Position numbers and translations under genes: made by a program. Below are positions 35,803 to 47,533 of a stretch of DNA of 64,000 nucleotides, in pieces. This DNA comes from Nitratidesulfovibrio termitidis HI1 (GTDB lineage: Bacteria; Desulfobacterota; Desulfovibrionia; Desulfovibrionales; Desulfovibrionaceae). The stretch's first letter is position 1. Every line of letters begins with the position of its first letter. The stretch is from the NCBI RefSeq assembly GCF_000504305.1, contig NZ_KI632512.1:3004220-3068219 (forward strand). The letters are read 5' to 3'. The notes beneath the pieces are model-generated. The model searched no databases. It was not told where the DNA came from and saw nothing but the letters and a program-made list of their open reading frames with translations.

Positions 35803-36480
35803 CTAGTCCACGAACTCGCACCCTTGTTCTTTCAGCATCTCGTCCACCCAGGTGCGATCCCACGCGCCGTTGGCAATGGCGGCCATGACGCGCGTTTCCT
35901 TCTCGACCATGGCGCGTGTTCTTTCCAGCACTGCCGGGGCGTCGTCGGGGCGGACCACCGCGATGCCGTCGCGGTCGCCCGCTACGATGTCGCCGGGGTT
36001 CACCACCAGCCCGCCGCAGGCGATGGGAAAGTTCACCTCGCCGCCGCCATTCTTCACCGGGCCGTTGGGCGAAATGCCTGTGGCGTACACCGGAAAATCC
36101 ATGGCCTCGATTTCCTCGGCATCGCGGATGCAGCCGTCAATCACAAGCCCGGCCAGGCCGCGCCGCTGCATCCAGGTGGTCATCTGGCCGCCCACGATGG
36201 AATAGAACGGCTCGTCATGGGCGTTGACCACCAGCACGTCGCCGGGCTGGGCCATGTCCATGGCCTTGTTGAACAGCAGGTTGTCGCCCACGCGCACGCG
36301 CACCGTCAGTGCGGTGCCCAGCAGGGGGGCGCGGTTCATGGGGCGGATGCGCGAATGCATGCAGGCCATGCGGTTCATGGCATCGCCGATGTTGGAAACG
36401 GGAATGGACCGAAAGGCCTCCACCAGTGCGGCGTCGGGGCGGGTGATGGTGGTGCGGACGCGGTAATAGGGGGTGGTCAT
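35803..36480 (-). CDS. RraA-family protein (aldolase/decarboxylase-like)
   Basis: 225 residues from MTTPYYRVR with GAGGT upstream. RraA-like fold: VSNIGDAMNRM, GDNLLFNKAMDMAQPGDVLVV, GGQMTTWMQRRGLAGLVIDGCIRD (the G-x-R-D type motif) and DIVAGDRDGIAVV. Family members are either RNase E inhibitors or 4-hydroxy-4-methyl-2-oxoglutarate/carboxy-hydroxy-oxoadipate aldolases with oxaloacetate decarboxylase activity. The D-G-C-I-R-D segment and metal-site residues favour the aldolase type. No catabolic operon surrounds it. Confidence 0.85.
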   Translation of the reverse strand: MTTPYYRVRTTITRPDAALVEAFRSIPVSNIGDAMNRMACMHSRIRPMNRAPLLGTALTVRVRVGDNLLFNKAMDMAQPGDVLVVNAHDEPFYSIVGGQMTTWMQRRGLAGLVIDGCIRDAEEIEAMDFPVYATGISPNGPVKNGGGEVNFPIACGGLVVNPGDIVAGDRDGIAVVRPDDAPAVLERTRAMVEKETRVMAAIANGAWDRTWVDEMLKEQGCEFVD

Positions 36481-36640
36481 GCGGGACCTCGTGCATTGTT
36501 TGCGGCGCGCGTTTCGCCCCGCCCGGCAGGGCCGGTGCGGGTGTGGCACGGCGTGGGCGGCACCGTGAGGGTTGGGAAATTTCGGGGGCGTGGCAAGGCG
36601 GCAGCCCGTCGGGTCATCAGTTTGTCAGGCAATCCGGCAT

Positions 36641-36710
36641 CAACCCATCAGGCCGTCAAACCATCTGACCATGAGGCCATCTGGCCATGAGGCCATCGGG
36701 GCATCAGGGC
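36641..36710. repeat. Short tandem repeat before the hydrolase 3' end
   Basis: Repeats of GGCCATCTGGCCATGA-like units (about 16 bases with shorter partial copies), ending at the hydrolase stop. Confidence 0.6.
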
Positions 36711-37729
36711 GCAGTCTCCTCCAGCCGGGCGGTGATGAACCCGTCCACGGCGTCGGTATACGCGCCGGGCAGGCCCAACTGGTGGTTGATCTCTCCGTGG
36801 GTCAGCGCCTGCGGCAGCACGGGCGTTGTGCGGCCTGCGCGCGCCGTCTTTGCGGCAAAGGCCTGTGCCGCCACGCAGGGCTTGTCGGCCCGCTTGGTGG
36901 AGCACACCAGCAGCATGGGCACGGCGCTTGTCGTCCACTGCTGCTGGGGCGAGGCCTTTATCCAGTAGGACGGGTTCTTGCCGAAGGCCTCGTCGTAGAA
37001 ACCAAGGTGGCGGTGCTGCATGACGGCGGGCACGTCCATGGCGGCGGAATCCAGCACCACCGTCCCCGCCACCGGGCGGTCGAGCAGGGACGGCGCGGAC
37101 GACACCAGCGCCACCAGATGCGCCCCCGCCGAATGGCCCATAAGGATGATGCGCGACGGGTCCGCGCCCCAGCCGGGGGCGGCATCGGCCACGCGGCGCA
37201 CGGCGGCGGCCACGTCCCCGGCCTGCTCCAGCGCCATGGCATCGGGAAGCATCCGGTAATTGATGCTTGCCAGCACGAAGCCCCTGGGCAGCCAGCGGGC
37301 CAGCTTGTTGTCCATCAGGCCGGGGTTGGCCTTGTCGCCGATCTTCCACGCGCCGCCGTGCACCATGACGATGACGGGGGCGTGCTGCGGATTGGGCGGC
37401 AGGTACACGTCCATGCTCTGGGCGGGGTGCGGGCCGTAGGATTCGGTCAGCCTGCGGCTGCCGGGCACGATGGTGGCGGGGTCCAACGGATGTTGGGGGT
37501 TGCTGCCCCTGCGGGCGGCGGCACCATCCTGGCGGTTCGTCGTGGCATTTCCCGAGGCGGTGCTGCCCGATGCGGTGTTATCGGACGCGGCCCGCTCGGC
37601 ACGGCGTTCGCGCAATTTGTCGAGGATGGGGCCAGCGGTTGCGTCGGGCGCGGGGCAGGCAAGGGTCACGGTCAGCAGGGCGGCCAGCAGCAGAAGCAGG
37701 AAAGGAAAACTGGTGCGACGGGCAGGCAT
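36704..37729 (-). CDS. Exported alpha/beta hydrolase (esterase/kynurenine-formamidase-like)
   Basis: 341 residues. Signal peptide 1-32 (FPFLLLLLAALLTVTLACPAPDATA), then a Ser/Thr/Asn linker. The hydrolase has the oxyanion HGGAW motif (about residue 124), nucleophile GHSAG (about 198), and a late His in LTHGEINHQLG for the triad. The HGG + GHSAG pattern is that of hormone-sensitive-lipase-like esterases of the BD-FAE/formamidase branch. Substrate unknown. It stands alone on the minus strand. Confidence 0.85.
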   Translation of the reverse strand: MPARRTSFPFLLLLLAALLTVTLACPAPDATAGPILDKLRERRAERAASDNTASGSTASGNATTNRQDGAAARRGSNPQHPLDPATIVPGSRRLTESYGPHPAQSMDVYLPPNPQHAPVIVMVHGGAWKIGDKANPGLMDNKLARWLPRGFVLASINYRMLPDAMALEQAGDVAAAVRRVADAAPGWGADPSRIILMGHSAGAHLVALVSSAPSLLDRPVAGTVVLDSAAMDVPAVMQHRHLGFYDEAFGKNPSYWIKASPQQQWTTSAVPMLLVCSTKRADKPCVAAQAFAAKTARAGRTTPVLPQALTHGEINHQLGLPGAYTDAVDGFITARLEETAP

Positions 37730-37780
37730 GGGGTGCCCTCCGGATGAAGAGCGAGGGTGTGGGGGGTATCGTCAGTGGTC

Positions 37781-37813
37781 GTACGGCGTCCGGTGGGTTG
37801 CCGGACGCCGTAC
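37781..37813 (-). terminator. Hairpin between hisF and the hydrolase
   Basis: 13-bp perfect stem GTACGGCGTCCGG / complement with loop TGGGTTG; no T-run. A second imperfect hairpin overlaps the hisF stop (37881-37906). Confidence 0.55.
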
Positions 37814-37905
37814 GGTGTTGCTCTGTCTTTTGTCCAAATGAGGATTTTCGTCCGGTGGCAAGGAAAACGAGTCTGATATAGCCAACGGGCAAAATACCCG
37901 TTTGG

Positions 37906-38685
37906 CTACCAGACCATGCGCAGCTTGGCCCCCATGTCGGCAATCTGCCGCTTCAGGTCCGGGATGGTGTACTGCCCGTAGTGCACGATGGAGGCGATCA
38001 GCGCGGCGGTGGCGCCGCCCCTGGTTATGGCGTCGTACATGTGCGCCGGGCTGCCCGCGCCGCCGGACGCGATGACCGGGATGGTCACGGCGTCGGCGAT
38101 CAGCCGGGTCAGGGTCAGCTCGTAGCCGTCCTTGGTGCCGTCCGCGTCGATGGAGTTGACGCACAGTTCGCCGGCCCCCAGCGCCTCGCAGGTTTTCGCC
38201 CACTCAATGGCGTCCATGCCCATGAACTTGCGCCCGCCGTGGATGACGATCTCGTAACCGGAGGGGATGGCGGCGGATTTTTCCACCTGCTTCACGTCCA
38301 TCCCCACCACGATGGCCTGCGATCCGAAGGCCGCCGCGCCCTGGCTGATGATGTCCGGGTTCTTCACCGCGCCGGAGTTCACCGACACCTTTTCCGCCCC
38401 GGCCACCAGCACGGCCCGCATGTCTTCCACGGTGTTGATGCCGCCGCCCACCGAGAAGGGGATGAAGATTTCGGAGGCCACCCGCTCGACCACGTCGAGA
38501 AAGATGCCCCGGTCCTCGTGCGAGGCGGTGATGTCGTAGAACACGATTTCGTCCGCGCCCTGTTCGTAGTAACGGCGGGCGGTTTCCACCGGGTCGCCGA
38601 TGTCCACGTTGCCCTCGAACTTCACGCCCTTGGTCAGCCTGCCGTTGCGTACGTCCAGGCAGGGGATGATGCGCTTGCTAAGCAC
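37906..38685 (-). CDS. hisF: Imidazole glycerol phosphate synthase, cyclase subunit HisF
   Basis: 259 residues from GTG with AAGGAGG six bases upstream. TIM barrel making IGP and AICAR from PRFAR and ammonia in histidine synthesis. Catalytic Asp11 in CLDVRNG and the second Asp in VVGMDVK are present, with phosphate loops SVGGGI and ASGGAG. Overlaps hisH by 8 bases, forming the synthase pair. Other his genes are not in the window. Confidence 0.97.
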   Translation of the reverse strand: MLSKRIIPCLDVRNGRLTKGVKFEGNVDIGDPVETARRYYEQGADEIVFYDITASHEDRGIFLDVVERVASEIFIPFSVGGGINTVEDMRAVLVAGAEKVSVNSGAVKNPDIISQGAAAFGSQAIVVGMDVKQVEKSAAIPSGYEIVIHGGRKFMGMDAIEWAKTCEALGAGELCVNSIDADGTKDGYELTLTRLIADAVTIPVIASGGAGSPAHMYDAITRGGATAALIASIVHYGQYTIPDLKRQIADMGAKLRMVW

Positions 38686-39316
38686 GGCTGGCCTCCTTGC
38701 AGTAGGCGTGGAAGTTGCGCAGCAAGGCAAGGCCGGGGCGGCCGCTCTTTTCCGGGTGAAACTGCACGGCCCACAGGCCGGGTCCGCCGTGGATGGCGCA
38801 GAACTCCTCGCCGTAGGAGCAGGTGGCGATGACGTAGCTTTCCGGCGGGGCAGGGTAGTAGCTGTGCACGAAGTAGAATTCCGCCTCCGGCTCGATGCCC
38901 TTCAGCAGTTCGCAGGGGCGCTTCTGGACGATGCGGTTCCAGCCCATGTGCGGCACGCGGATGGGCCTGCCGTCCTCTTCGGTCCAGGCGGCGTTGAACA
39001 GGCGGCATTCGCCGGGCACGATGCCAAGGGCCTTGGTGTCGTTCTCCTGGCTGTAGTCCAGCATGATCTGGCAGCCCACGCAGATGCCCAGCAGCGGCTT
39101 GCCCGCCTGCACCTGGTCCTTCAGCACCTTGTCGAGGCCGGTGGTGAGCAACTCGTTCATGGCCTGTCCGGCCGCGCCCACCCCCGGAAAGATCACCCCG
39201 TGCGCCCCGGCGATGACTGCCGGGTCCGCCGTGATGACGCAGGGAATGCCCAGGTGGTCCAGCGCACGGCGCACGCTGGTCTGGTTGCCTGCCTTGTAGT
39301 CGAGGATCGCGAGCAT
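38678..39316 (-). CDS. hisH: Imidazole glycerol phosphate synthase, glutaminase subunit HisH
   Basis: 212 residues from [11 protein letters not shown]; the longer frame has no ribosome site. Class I glutamine amidotransferase feeding ammonia to HisF: nucleophile Cys in GICVGCQIM and the His/Glu pair in [20 protein letters not shown] is the family oxyanion segment. Length is normal. Confidence 0.96.
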   Translation of the reverse strand: MLAILDYKAGNQTSVRRALDHLGIPCVITADPAVIAGAHGVIFPGVGAAGQAMNELLTTGLDKVLKDQVQAGKPLLGICVGCQIMLDYSQENDTKALGIVPGECRLFNAAWTEEDGRPIRVPHMGWNRIVQKRPCELLKGIEPEAEFYFVHSYYPAPPESYVIATCSYGEEFCAIHGGPGLWAVQFHPEKSGRPGLALLRNFHAYCKEASRA

Positions 39317-40031
39317 GTTCCTGTCCCTCGTGTTGCTTGGCGGCATGGCCGCCGTCCGCGTGCAGGCCTGTTGGCACGGTGGGGATCCGGGCGGCCCTTT
39401 CCGGGGTGCCGGGATCCGCATGACAAAATTCGGAAATCATCCGCCAAGGCTGGCCGGTCTGCTGCGGGTGCGGGCGCAAAGCGGCGCTGGGCGCGCCCAC
39501 GCGGGCCGCAGTGCCCGGACGCCGGGGCGTGGTGAAGGCAATGCGGTAGCATTTGCGGGCGGTGGGGCGCAAGGGGCGGCGCGCGGCGGCATGCCGTGCG
39601 GATTGTGGGGCGGGGTGCGCCTGGTGCGCGCCTAATGCTTGCCGGATGCCCGCCAGATGCGGGGCGGGAAGACGATGTCGCTTGCATCCGTTGCAGCGCG
39701 CACCTTCGTCGGGACGCACGAAAGGGGGATGGCGCGCGTTTGGGGTGCAGACTGTTTTTCTTCATCGTTTCCCATCAATGTCAAAAAGCGGCAGGTTGCC
39801 CCTCCGCCACCCCCTGCGGCGTCTTGCCAAGCGAGGGGCCGCGCGATATAAGAGCCGGATTGCTGACGGCGCGTGGGGTAAATCTTGCGTGTTCCGCAAC
39901 AATCGCGGGTGGATGGCCGTTCCCCCGCGCCTCGCCGCGCCGGAACGCCCCGCACACTCCTCCCGCCTTTGTCCCGGCAGCCCTCTTCTTTCCCGCCCCT
40001 GCGGGGCAACCCTGTTACCAGACAGAGTCCA
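39317..40031. other. Intergenic region between hisH and carB
   Basis: 715-base divergent gap. A good promoter toward carB sits at 39824-39852. The 170-base carB leader has GC-rich self-complementary stretches but no recognised riboswitch or attenuator. The remaining ~500 bases show nothing I can name. Confidence 0.5.
39824..39852 (+). promoter_or_regulatory. Sigma-70 promoter for carB
   Basis: -35 TTGCCA, 17-bp spacer, -10 TATAAG; each hexamer differs from consensus by one base. Predicted start near 39859. Confidence 0.7.
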
Positions 40032-43268
<3,237 letters not shown>

Positions 43269-43280
43269 CGACGGATAACG

Positions 43281-43303
43281 GGACCGGGCCTCAGGCCCGG
43301 TCC
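43281..43303 (+). terminator. Hairpin after carB
   Basis: 10-bp stem GGACCGGGCC / GGCCCGGTCC with loop TCA; no T-run. Confidence 0.6.
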
Positions 43304-43360
43304 TGCGCTTTGGGGCCACGCGCACTGTGGCGAATGACTGCTGAACGACAGGCAAGGCCA

Positions 43361-43400
43361 GACGAGCGTTGACGAGCGTTGACAAGCGTTGACGAGCGGC
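43361..43400. repeat. Period-10 tandem repeat between carB and purF
   Basis: Four units of GACGAGCGTT (one with A for G), then two partial CTGGCGCA units. Confidence 0.9.
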
Positions 43401-43468
43401 TGGCGCATGACTGGCGCACGACATGACCACAATGGGCGCGTAACGGACCGTCTGCATCGAGGTAGAGC

Positions 43469-44872
43469 ATGATCAAGCATTACTGCGGCATCTTCGGCAT
43501 CTACAACCACGTCGAAGCGGCGCGCATGGCATACTTCGGCCTGTACGCCCTGCAACATCGCGGGCAGGAAAGCGCGGGCATCGTCACCTGGGACGGGCAG
43601 AAGCTGCGCGAACACCGGGGCATGGGCCTGGTGCCCGACGTGTTCAACGAACGGCACCTGGGCAAGGAGCTGAAGGGCAACATCGCCGTCGGCCACATCC
43701 GCTATTCCACCACCGGGGCCTCGCTCATCCGCAACGCCCAGCCGTTTCTGGTGCGCTTCAAGGGGATGGAAATCGCCATCGCCCACAACGGCAACCTGAC
43801 CAATACCGTGGAACTGCGCGACGAGCTGGAGCAGAAGGGGTCCATCTTCCAGACCTCCATCGACAGCGAAGTGTTCGTGCACCTCATCGCGCACAACATG
43901 AACGGCAAGACCTTCGAGGAAGCCGTCATGGCCGCGTGCAAGCGGGTGCAGGGCGCGTATTCGCTGATCATTCTCGCCAACGACAAGCTCATCGCCCTGC
44001 GCGACCCGCACGGTATGCGCCCGCTGGCGCTTGGCCGTCTGGCCGGTTCGCCGGTGCTGGCATCCGAAACCTGCGCCTTCGACCTGATGGAGGCGGAATT
44101 CATCCGCCCGCTGGACCCCGGCGAAATGCTGGTCATCGAAGGCAACAGCGTGAAAAGCTACAGCCTGCTCGACGAGGGCAACAAGCCCCCGGTCCGCCAG
44201 TGCATCTTCGAACTGGTCTACTTTGCCCGGCCCGACTCCATCGTGTTCGGCGAAGACGTGTACCAGTGTCGCAAGGAGATGGGCCGCCAGCTGGCCATCG
44301 AATCGGCCCCGGACGTGGACTTCATCATGCCCTTCCCCGATTCGGGCATCTACTGTGCGGTGGGCTTTGCCCAGCAGTCGGGCCTGCCGTACGAACATGC
44401 CATGATCCGTAACCACTACGTGGGCCGTACGTTCATCCAGCCCTCGCAGGACATGCGCGACTTTGGCGTGCAGGTGAAGATCAACCCGGTCAAGAGCATG
44501 ATCAAGGGCAAGCGCATCTGCATCGTGGACGATTCCATCGTGCGCGGCACCACCATCCGCACCCGCGTGAAGAAGCTGCGCGAACTGGGCGCCAAGGAAG
44601 TGCACTTCCGCGTCAGCTGCCCGCCCATCAAGCACCCGTGCTTCTACGGCATCGACTTTTCGTCCAAGGGCGAACTGATCGCCGCCAACCACTCCATTTC
44701 CGAGATCGAACGCTTCATCGGGCTGGATTCGCTGCACTACCTGTCCATCGAGGGGCTGCTGCGCTCGGTGTCGCACCCCGAAAACTACTGCCTGGCCTGC
44801 TTCAACGGCGACTACCCCATCTCCTGCGCGGGCGGCGGGTGCAGCCGGGCGTGTCTGGAGGTAAGTGATTAG
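43469..44872 (+). CDS. purF: Amidophosphoribosyltransferase
   Basis: 467 residues from ATG with GAGG upstream. First committed step of purine synthesis (PRPP + glutamine to phosphoribosylamine). A short propeptide precedes the nucleophile Cys6 in HYCGIFGIY. Glutaminase motifs ALQHRGQESAG and AHNGNLTN; PRTase PRPP loop VDDSIVRGTT. Four late cysteines (CLAC, SCAGGGC) suggest the Fe-S type of enzyme found in Bacillus and anaerobes. Confidence 0.97.
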   Translation: MIKHYCGIFGIYNHVEAARMAYFGLYALQHRGQESAGIVTWDGQKLREHRGMGLVPDVFNERHLGKELKGNIAVGHIRYSTTGASLIRNAQPFLVRFKGMEIAIAHNGNLTNTVELRDELEQKGSIFQTSIDSEVFVHLIAHNMNGKTFEEAVMAACKRVQGAYSLIILANDKLIALRDPHGMRPLALGRLAGSPVLASETCAFDLMEAEFIRPLDPGEMLVIEGNSVKSYSLLDEGNKPPVRQCIFELVYFARPDSIVFGEDVYQCRKEMGRQLAIESAPDVDFIMPFPDSGIYCAVGFAQQSGLPYEHAMIRNHYVGRTFIQPSQDMRDFGVQVKINPVKSMIKGKRICIVDDSIVRGTTIRTRVKKLRELGAKEVHFRVSCPPIKHPCFYGIDFSSKGELIAANHSISEIERFIGLDSLHYLSIEGLLRSVSHPENYCLACFNGDYPISCAGGGCSRACLEVSD

Positions 44873-45017
44873 GTGAAACAGGCAGGTGCAAGTTTTTGAA
44901 GGCCTGATGCTGCGATAACCCGTCTTTTGGGTGGGGGGTGTGGCCCCTCACCGAGAAGGGTGGCAAAAATGAAGCCCCGCATAGCGGGGCCCAGACTGCT
45001 GACAAACCCAAATTCTT

Positions 45018-45108
45018 GCGGGGGAGGGACCCTTTTGCGGCAGCCGTAGGCGAGTCCCGAGCCGTACGGATGGCGTCCGCAAAGCGTGAAAAGGGTCTCC
45101 TCCCCCGC
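45018..45108. repeat. Large inverted-repeat element 1
   Basis: Outer arms GCGGGGGAGG-G-ACCCTTTT (45018-45036) and complement (45089-45108) with one extra base. Inside is copy A of a ~45-base element (CGGCAGCCGTAGGCGAG..., 45039-45080). Confidence 0.8.
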
Positions 45109-45132
45109 ACCCCCGCTTTGCTGTCTTTATCC

Positions 45133-45160
45133 GTAATGCTCGAAGACTCGCATAACGGCT
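45133..45160. repeat. Partial copy of the same element
   Basis: 28 bases beginning GTAATGCTCG and ending CATAACGGCT; 22 of 28 match the core of the element at 45257-45284. Confidence 0.6.
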
Positions 45161-45223
45161 AAAGCTCCCCCAAAACTTTCATTTGTGTTTCCTGGGTATT
45201 ATGAAAGCACAAAACAGGGAGTT

Positions 45224-45296
45224 CCAAGGGGCGGCAGCCGCGTTGCGATCGCCAGCCGTAAGGCTCGCGAGCTCGCCTAACGGCTGCCGTCCTTGG
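45224..45296. repeat. Large inverted-repeat element 2
   Basis: Arms CCAAGGGGCGGCAGCCG and complement (one mismatch plus small offset). Its reverse complement aligns with copy A of element 1 over about 45 bases with few differences, so the two are inverted copies. Confidence 0.8.
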
Positions 45297-45337
45297 CCGC
45301 CGGAGGCGTACAAAAACAGACGTTGTCAACAACCTGA

Positions 45338-45364
45338 GCCCCGCATAACGGGGCCGTTTTGTTT
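45338..45364 (+). terminator. Small GC hairpin with T-rich tail
   Basis: GCCCCG-CATAA-CGGGGC followed by CGTTTTGTTT; could end purF transcripts. Confidence 0.6.
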
Positions 45365-45365
45365 A

Positions 45366-45614
45366 CTAGATGAAAAGGCTGTACTGGTCAGAATGACCAG
45401 CCTTCCTCCAGATCGGAAACGCCTTGCCCGACTTCGGGTAAATACGCTTCCCCAGTTTTTTGTTGAAATAGGATTTTGCAAAGCCAACGAGGACATAGCC
45501 GGGGCGGGACAATTGCTTGTTGTCCAAAGGATTGCTCCAAGACCCCAGGAGTCCTTGACGGTGCCAAGGGGAAGAGATTAGGTTCTTCCATCGCAGTCCC
45601 TGGCCATCCGGCAA
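45366..45614 (-). CDS. Possible small protein of unknown function
   Basis: An 82-codon frame from a TTG, with no good ribosome site. The second half (GYVLVGFAKSYFNKKLGKRI, then YPKSGKAFPIWRKAGH) has a natural-looking composition unlike a GC-rich shadow frame, and the DNA here is lower in GC. I do not recognise it. It may be a relic or not coding. Confidence 0.25.
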   Translation of the reverse strand: MPDGQGLRWKNLISSPWHRQGLLGSWSNPLDNKQLSRPGYVLVGFAKSYFNKKLGKRIYPKSGKAFPIWRKAGHSDQYSLFI

Positions 45615-45650
45615 GGGGGTCAGAGGGGGTAATTCTCTGGCCGCTTTTTT

Positions 45651-45689
45651 GTCTGCCTAGTTGTTGGCGCAACTAGGCAGACGTTTTTT
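45651..45689 (+). terminator. Strong hairpin with T-run
   Basis: 13-bp stem GTCTGCCTAGTTG / complement, loop TTGGCG, followed by GTTTTTT. The T-run is on the plus side; the preceding plus sequence is also CTTTTTT. Confidence 0.8.
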
Positions 45690-46881
45690 ATGTAGAAGTC
45701 CAGAAGTGTTTTCTTACCTCTCTGGTTCCTATTTCTTGCGCAAGAATCTTGTAGTTTTTTGTGTGATATCTAATGCGCCCAGCCACAATTGCTGGATGTA
45801 TTTCCAGTGCCCGCGCTAGTTCGCGGGCGGCGACTTTGCTGCGCTTCTTTCGCGCGTCTGATTCCATCCATACGTCGGTTGGGATTTCAATATCGCGCGC
45901 GAGTGCGTCGGCTTCTTTCTCTTTGATGTCTTGAGCCTCTAAATCCAAGTCGTCGATGATGCAGTCAGTGATGTCTTCAAGATGACCCCTGACAAGGTGG
46001 CTGCATTCATGCAGTAAGGTGAACCAAAAATTGTCAAGTCTGTCGTGCCGAAGGGTTAAAGCAATGACTGGTTCCATATGTCGCAGCCAAAATACTGCGC
46101 CATCGACGTATGTGCGTTTAAAGTGTTTGACTGCGACGAGTCTGATCCCTTTTTCCGCGAGGTATTCTTGCGCCTTCAATGGGCCGTGCAGGTGCGCGCT
46201 TAAGCGAACGAGTTCGCGCATCGCTGTTTCGTCAAAATTGTCGGGGTGGTATGCGTGGGTGAGATTGATGTGTGCAGCTTCAATGCGCGCGCCGATAAGC
46301 CACGCCTGCTGGGCAATAAGGTCAGTTTTTGAATTCCTCCGCGCGCCACTTCGAAAGCAAGCGTTGCAGGCTTCTTCTTGGGATAGGCAGGCGTTGTTAA
46401 AGAATTCTCTGACTATTTCCTCGGCATGATCTTTTGTTGTTCTTGCTTTCGCCCAGCCTCTCGAAATGATTTCTTTAAGCGGGAAGTTGAGCCAAACGGT
46501 TTTTTCCGGATCTTCAAGGCAGATAGAAGGGTCTTGGATGAGGATTTCGGCGGGAATTTTGAATTGGTCGTGAAGCGCACGTATCATTCCTAACGACAAG
46601 GGACGCTTTTTGGACAGGACTTCAGAAACCTTGCTCCTGCTCCCAATGGCAGGAATAAGGTCCATTTTGGTCAAGCCCCGCTCTTCCATGATGATCTTGA
46701 TCGCTTCAATGGGGTCGGGGGTTGGAACCGGATGGTTCTTTCGTTCGTAATCCTCAACGAGAACAAGGAGGACGTCCAGGCGATCGCCATCTTCAGTGCC
46801 TGGGTCCGCGCCCCACAGAGTAGTAATCTCTGCGTGAGCGTCCTCGTATTCAGCTTCAGTCCTAATCGGACGCAGCGTCAT
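45688..46881 (-). CDS. HigA-type antitoxin fused to an ImmA/IrrE metallopeptidase
   Basis: 397 residues. Residues 1-115 are a HigA-like antitoxin: TEAEYEDAHAEITTLWGADPGTEDGDRLDVL, then a helix-turn-helix (MEERGLTKMDLIPAIGSRSKVSEVLSKKR). The C-terminal ~240 residues are an ImmA/IrrE (M78) peptidase with zinc motif HECSHLVRGH (H-E-x-x-H). GGAGGT precedes the ATG, which overlaps the toxin end by 20 bases. ImmA proteases cleave partner repressors on a signal. Fusion to the antitoxin suggests self- or partner-cleavage may release the toxin. GC is visibly lower than in neighbours, a sign of transfer. Confidence 0.88.
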   Translation of the reverse strand: MTLRPIRTEAEYEDAHAEITTLWGADPGTEDGDRLDVLLVLVEDYERKNHPVPTPDPIEAIKIIMEERGLTKMDLIPAIGSRSKVSEVLSKKRPLSLGMIRALHDQFKIPAEILIQDPSICLEDPEKTVWLNFPLKEIISRGWAKARTTKDHAEEIVREFFNNACLSQEEACNACFRSGARRNSKTDLIAQQAWLIGARIEAAHINLTHAYHPDNFDETAMRELVRLSAHLHGPLKAQEYLAEKGIRLVAVKHFKRTYVDGAVFWLRHMEPVIALTLRHDRLDNFWFTLLHECSHLVRGHLEDITDCIIDDLDLEAQDIKEKEADALARDIEIPTDVWMESDARKKRSKVAARELARALEIHPAIVAGRIRYHTKNYKILAQEIGTREVRKHFWTST

Positions 46882-47197
46882 AGGTCACCTCCGCAGCGTT
46901 AATTTTGTCATATTCTTTGTGTCGCCCAAACCATATGCACCGAACAGCATGTCTTTTATAGTCTATGTCAACAATCAGCCTATAGTTGTTGCCCTTGATG
47001 TTGAAGACAACACGGCCATCCTTGATGGAATCCGCCGTCCTAAATGTAGATTTAATGTCTGGAAAATGCTCGTAATCCCTTTGTTTCATGAGCTGATGCC
47101 ACGTATAGATGGCATTGGCTGCGTCTGGATATGCCTCGGCATATCGATTTAGGGTGCGGGTAGCGATCACTCTCACGGCTTTTCTATATGCTCCCAT
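46862..47197 (-). CDS. higB: HigB-type mRNA interferase toxin
   Basis: 111 residues from an ATG (MGAYRKAVRVIATRT). A GTG seven codons later would give the usual VRVIA start of HigB. The upstream ATG at 47284 is unlikely because a promoter places the transcript start inside it. The HigB_toxin signature is clear: HQLMKQRDYEHFPDIKSTF, DGRVVFNIKGNNYRLIVDIDY and WFGRHKEYDKI. Toxin-first module with the HigA-ImmA fusion. Low GC like its partner. Confidence 0.9.
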   Translation of the reverse strand: MGAYRKAVRVIATRTLNRYAEAYPDAANAIYTWHQLMKQRDYEHFPDIKSTFRTADSIKDGRVVFNIKGNNYRLIVDIDYKRHAVRCIWFGRHKEYDKINAAEVTYDAASD

Positions 47198-47220
47198 TTT
47201 GGGAACGTCAATGGTGTTCC

Positions 47221-47279
47221 CAGAAAATCTGAAGTTTTTATGAAAAAGTGAAGACTCGCTGGTTGTTAAGGATTTTCTG
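47221..47279 (-). promoter_or_regulatory. Inverted repeat in the higB leader
   Basis: CAGAAAATC (47221-47229) and GATTTTCTG (47271-47279), perfect 9-base arms 41 bases apart, at the very start of the predicted transcript; leader hairpin or operator pair. Confidence 0.45.
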
Positions 47280-47285
47280 TTCATT

Positions 47286-47315
47286 ACTATACGGCAGGGC
47301 GTTTAATTTCGTCAA
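47286..47315 (-). promoter_or_regulatory. Sigma-70 promoter of the HigB/HigA-ImmA module
   Basis: -35 TTGACG (47315-47310), 18-bp spacer, -10 TATAGT (47291-47286). Confidence 0.65.
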
Positions 47316-47404
47316 ACGAGTCTGGTTGTTGGGTCCGGTTGCCCCTGTTGACCCGCCCAGCATTTCGGGGGAAGAGAAGGACGCCGCCCCGGCGCAGCCC
47401 GTTG

Positions 47405-47516
47405 GGCAATGTCGGGCAATGTCCGGCCCATCCGGTTGTACCCGGCTCGTCCGGTCGTAACCGGTACACCCGGTCATATCCGGCCCGCCCGGTACCCCCG
47501 GCCTATCCGCAACATC
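47405..47516. repeat. Degenerate period 9-10 repeat before kdsD
   Basis: About ten units with a CCGGT/CCGGC core (ACCCGGCTCGT, CCGGTCGTA, ACCCGGTCAT). It separates the TA module from kdsD and ends just before its ribosome site. Confidence 0.75.
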
Positions 47517-47533
47517 CACAGGATTTCCACGGC

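Larger units (their letters stand above)
44873..45687. other. Repeat-rich intergenic region between purF and the HigBA module
   Basis: 815 bases of lower GC than the neighbours. It contains two copies of a small AGCCCCGCAT(A/AA)CGGGG hairpin (44974-44990 and 45338-45354), three copies of a ~45-base element, a possible small minus-strand ORF (45366-45614) and a terminator at 45651-45689. Confidence 0.7.

Noticed and set aside
35803-36480. Naming this gene rraA (RNase E inhibitor)
   Set aside because: Motifs fit the wider aldolase/decarboxylase branch at least as well; the symbol would over-claim.
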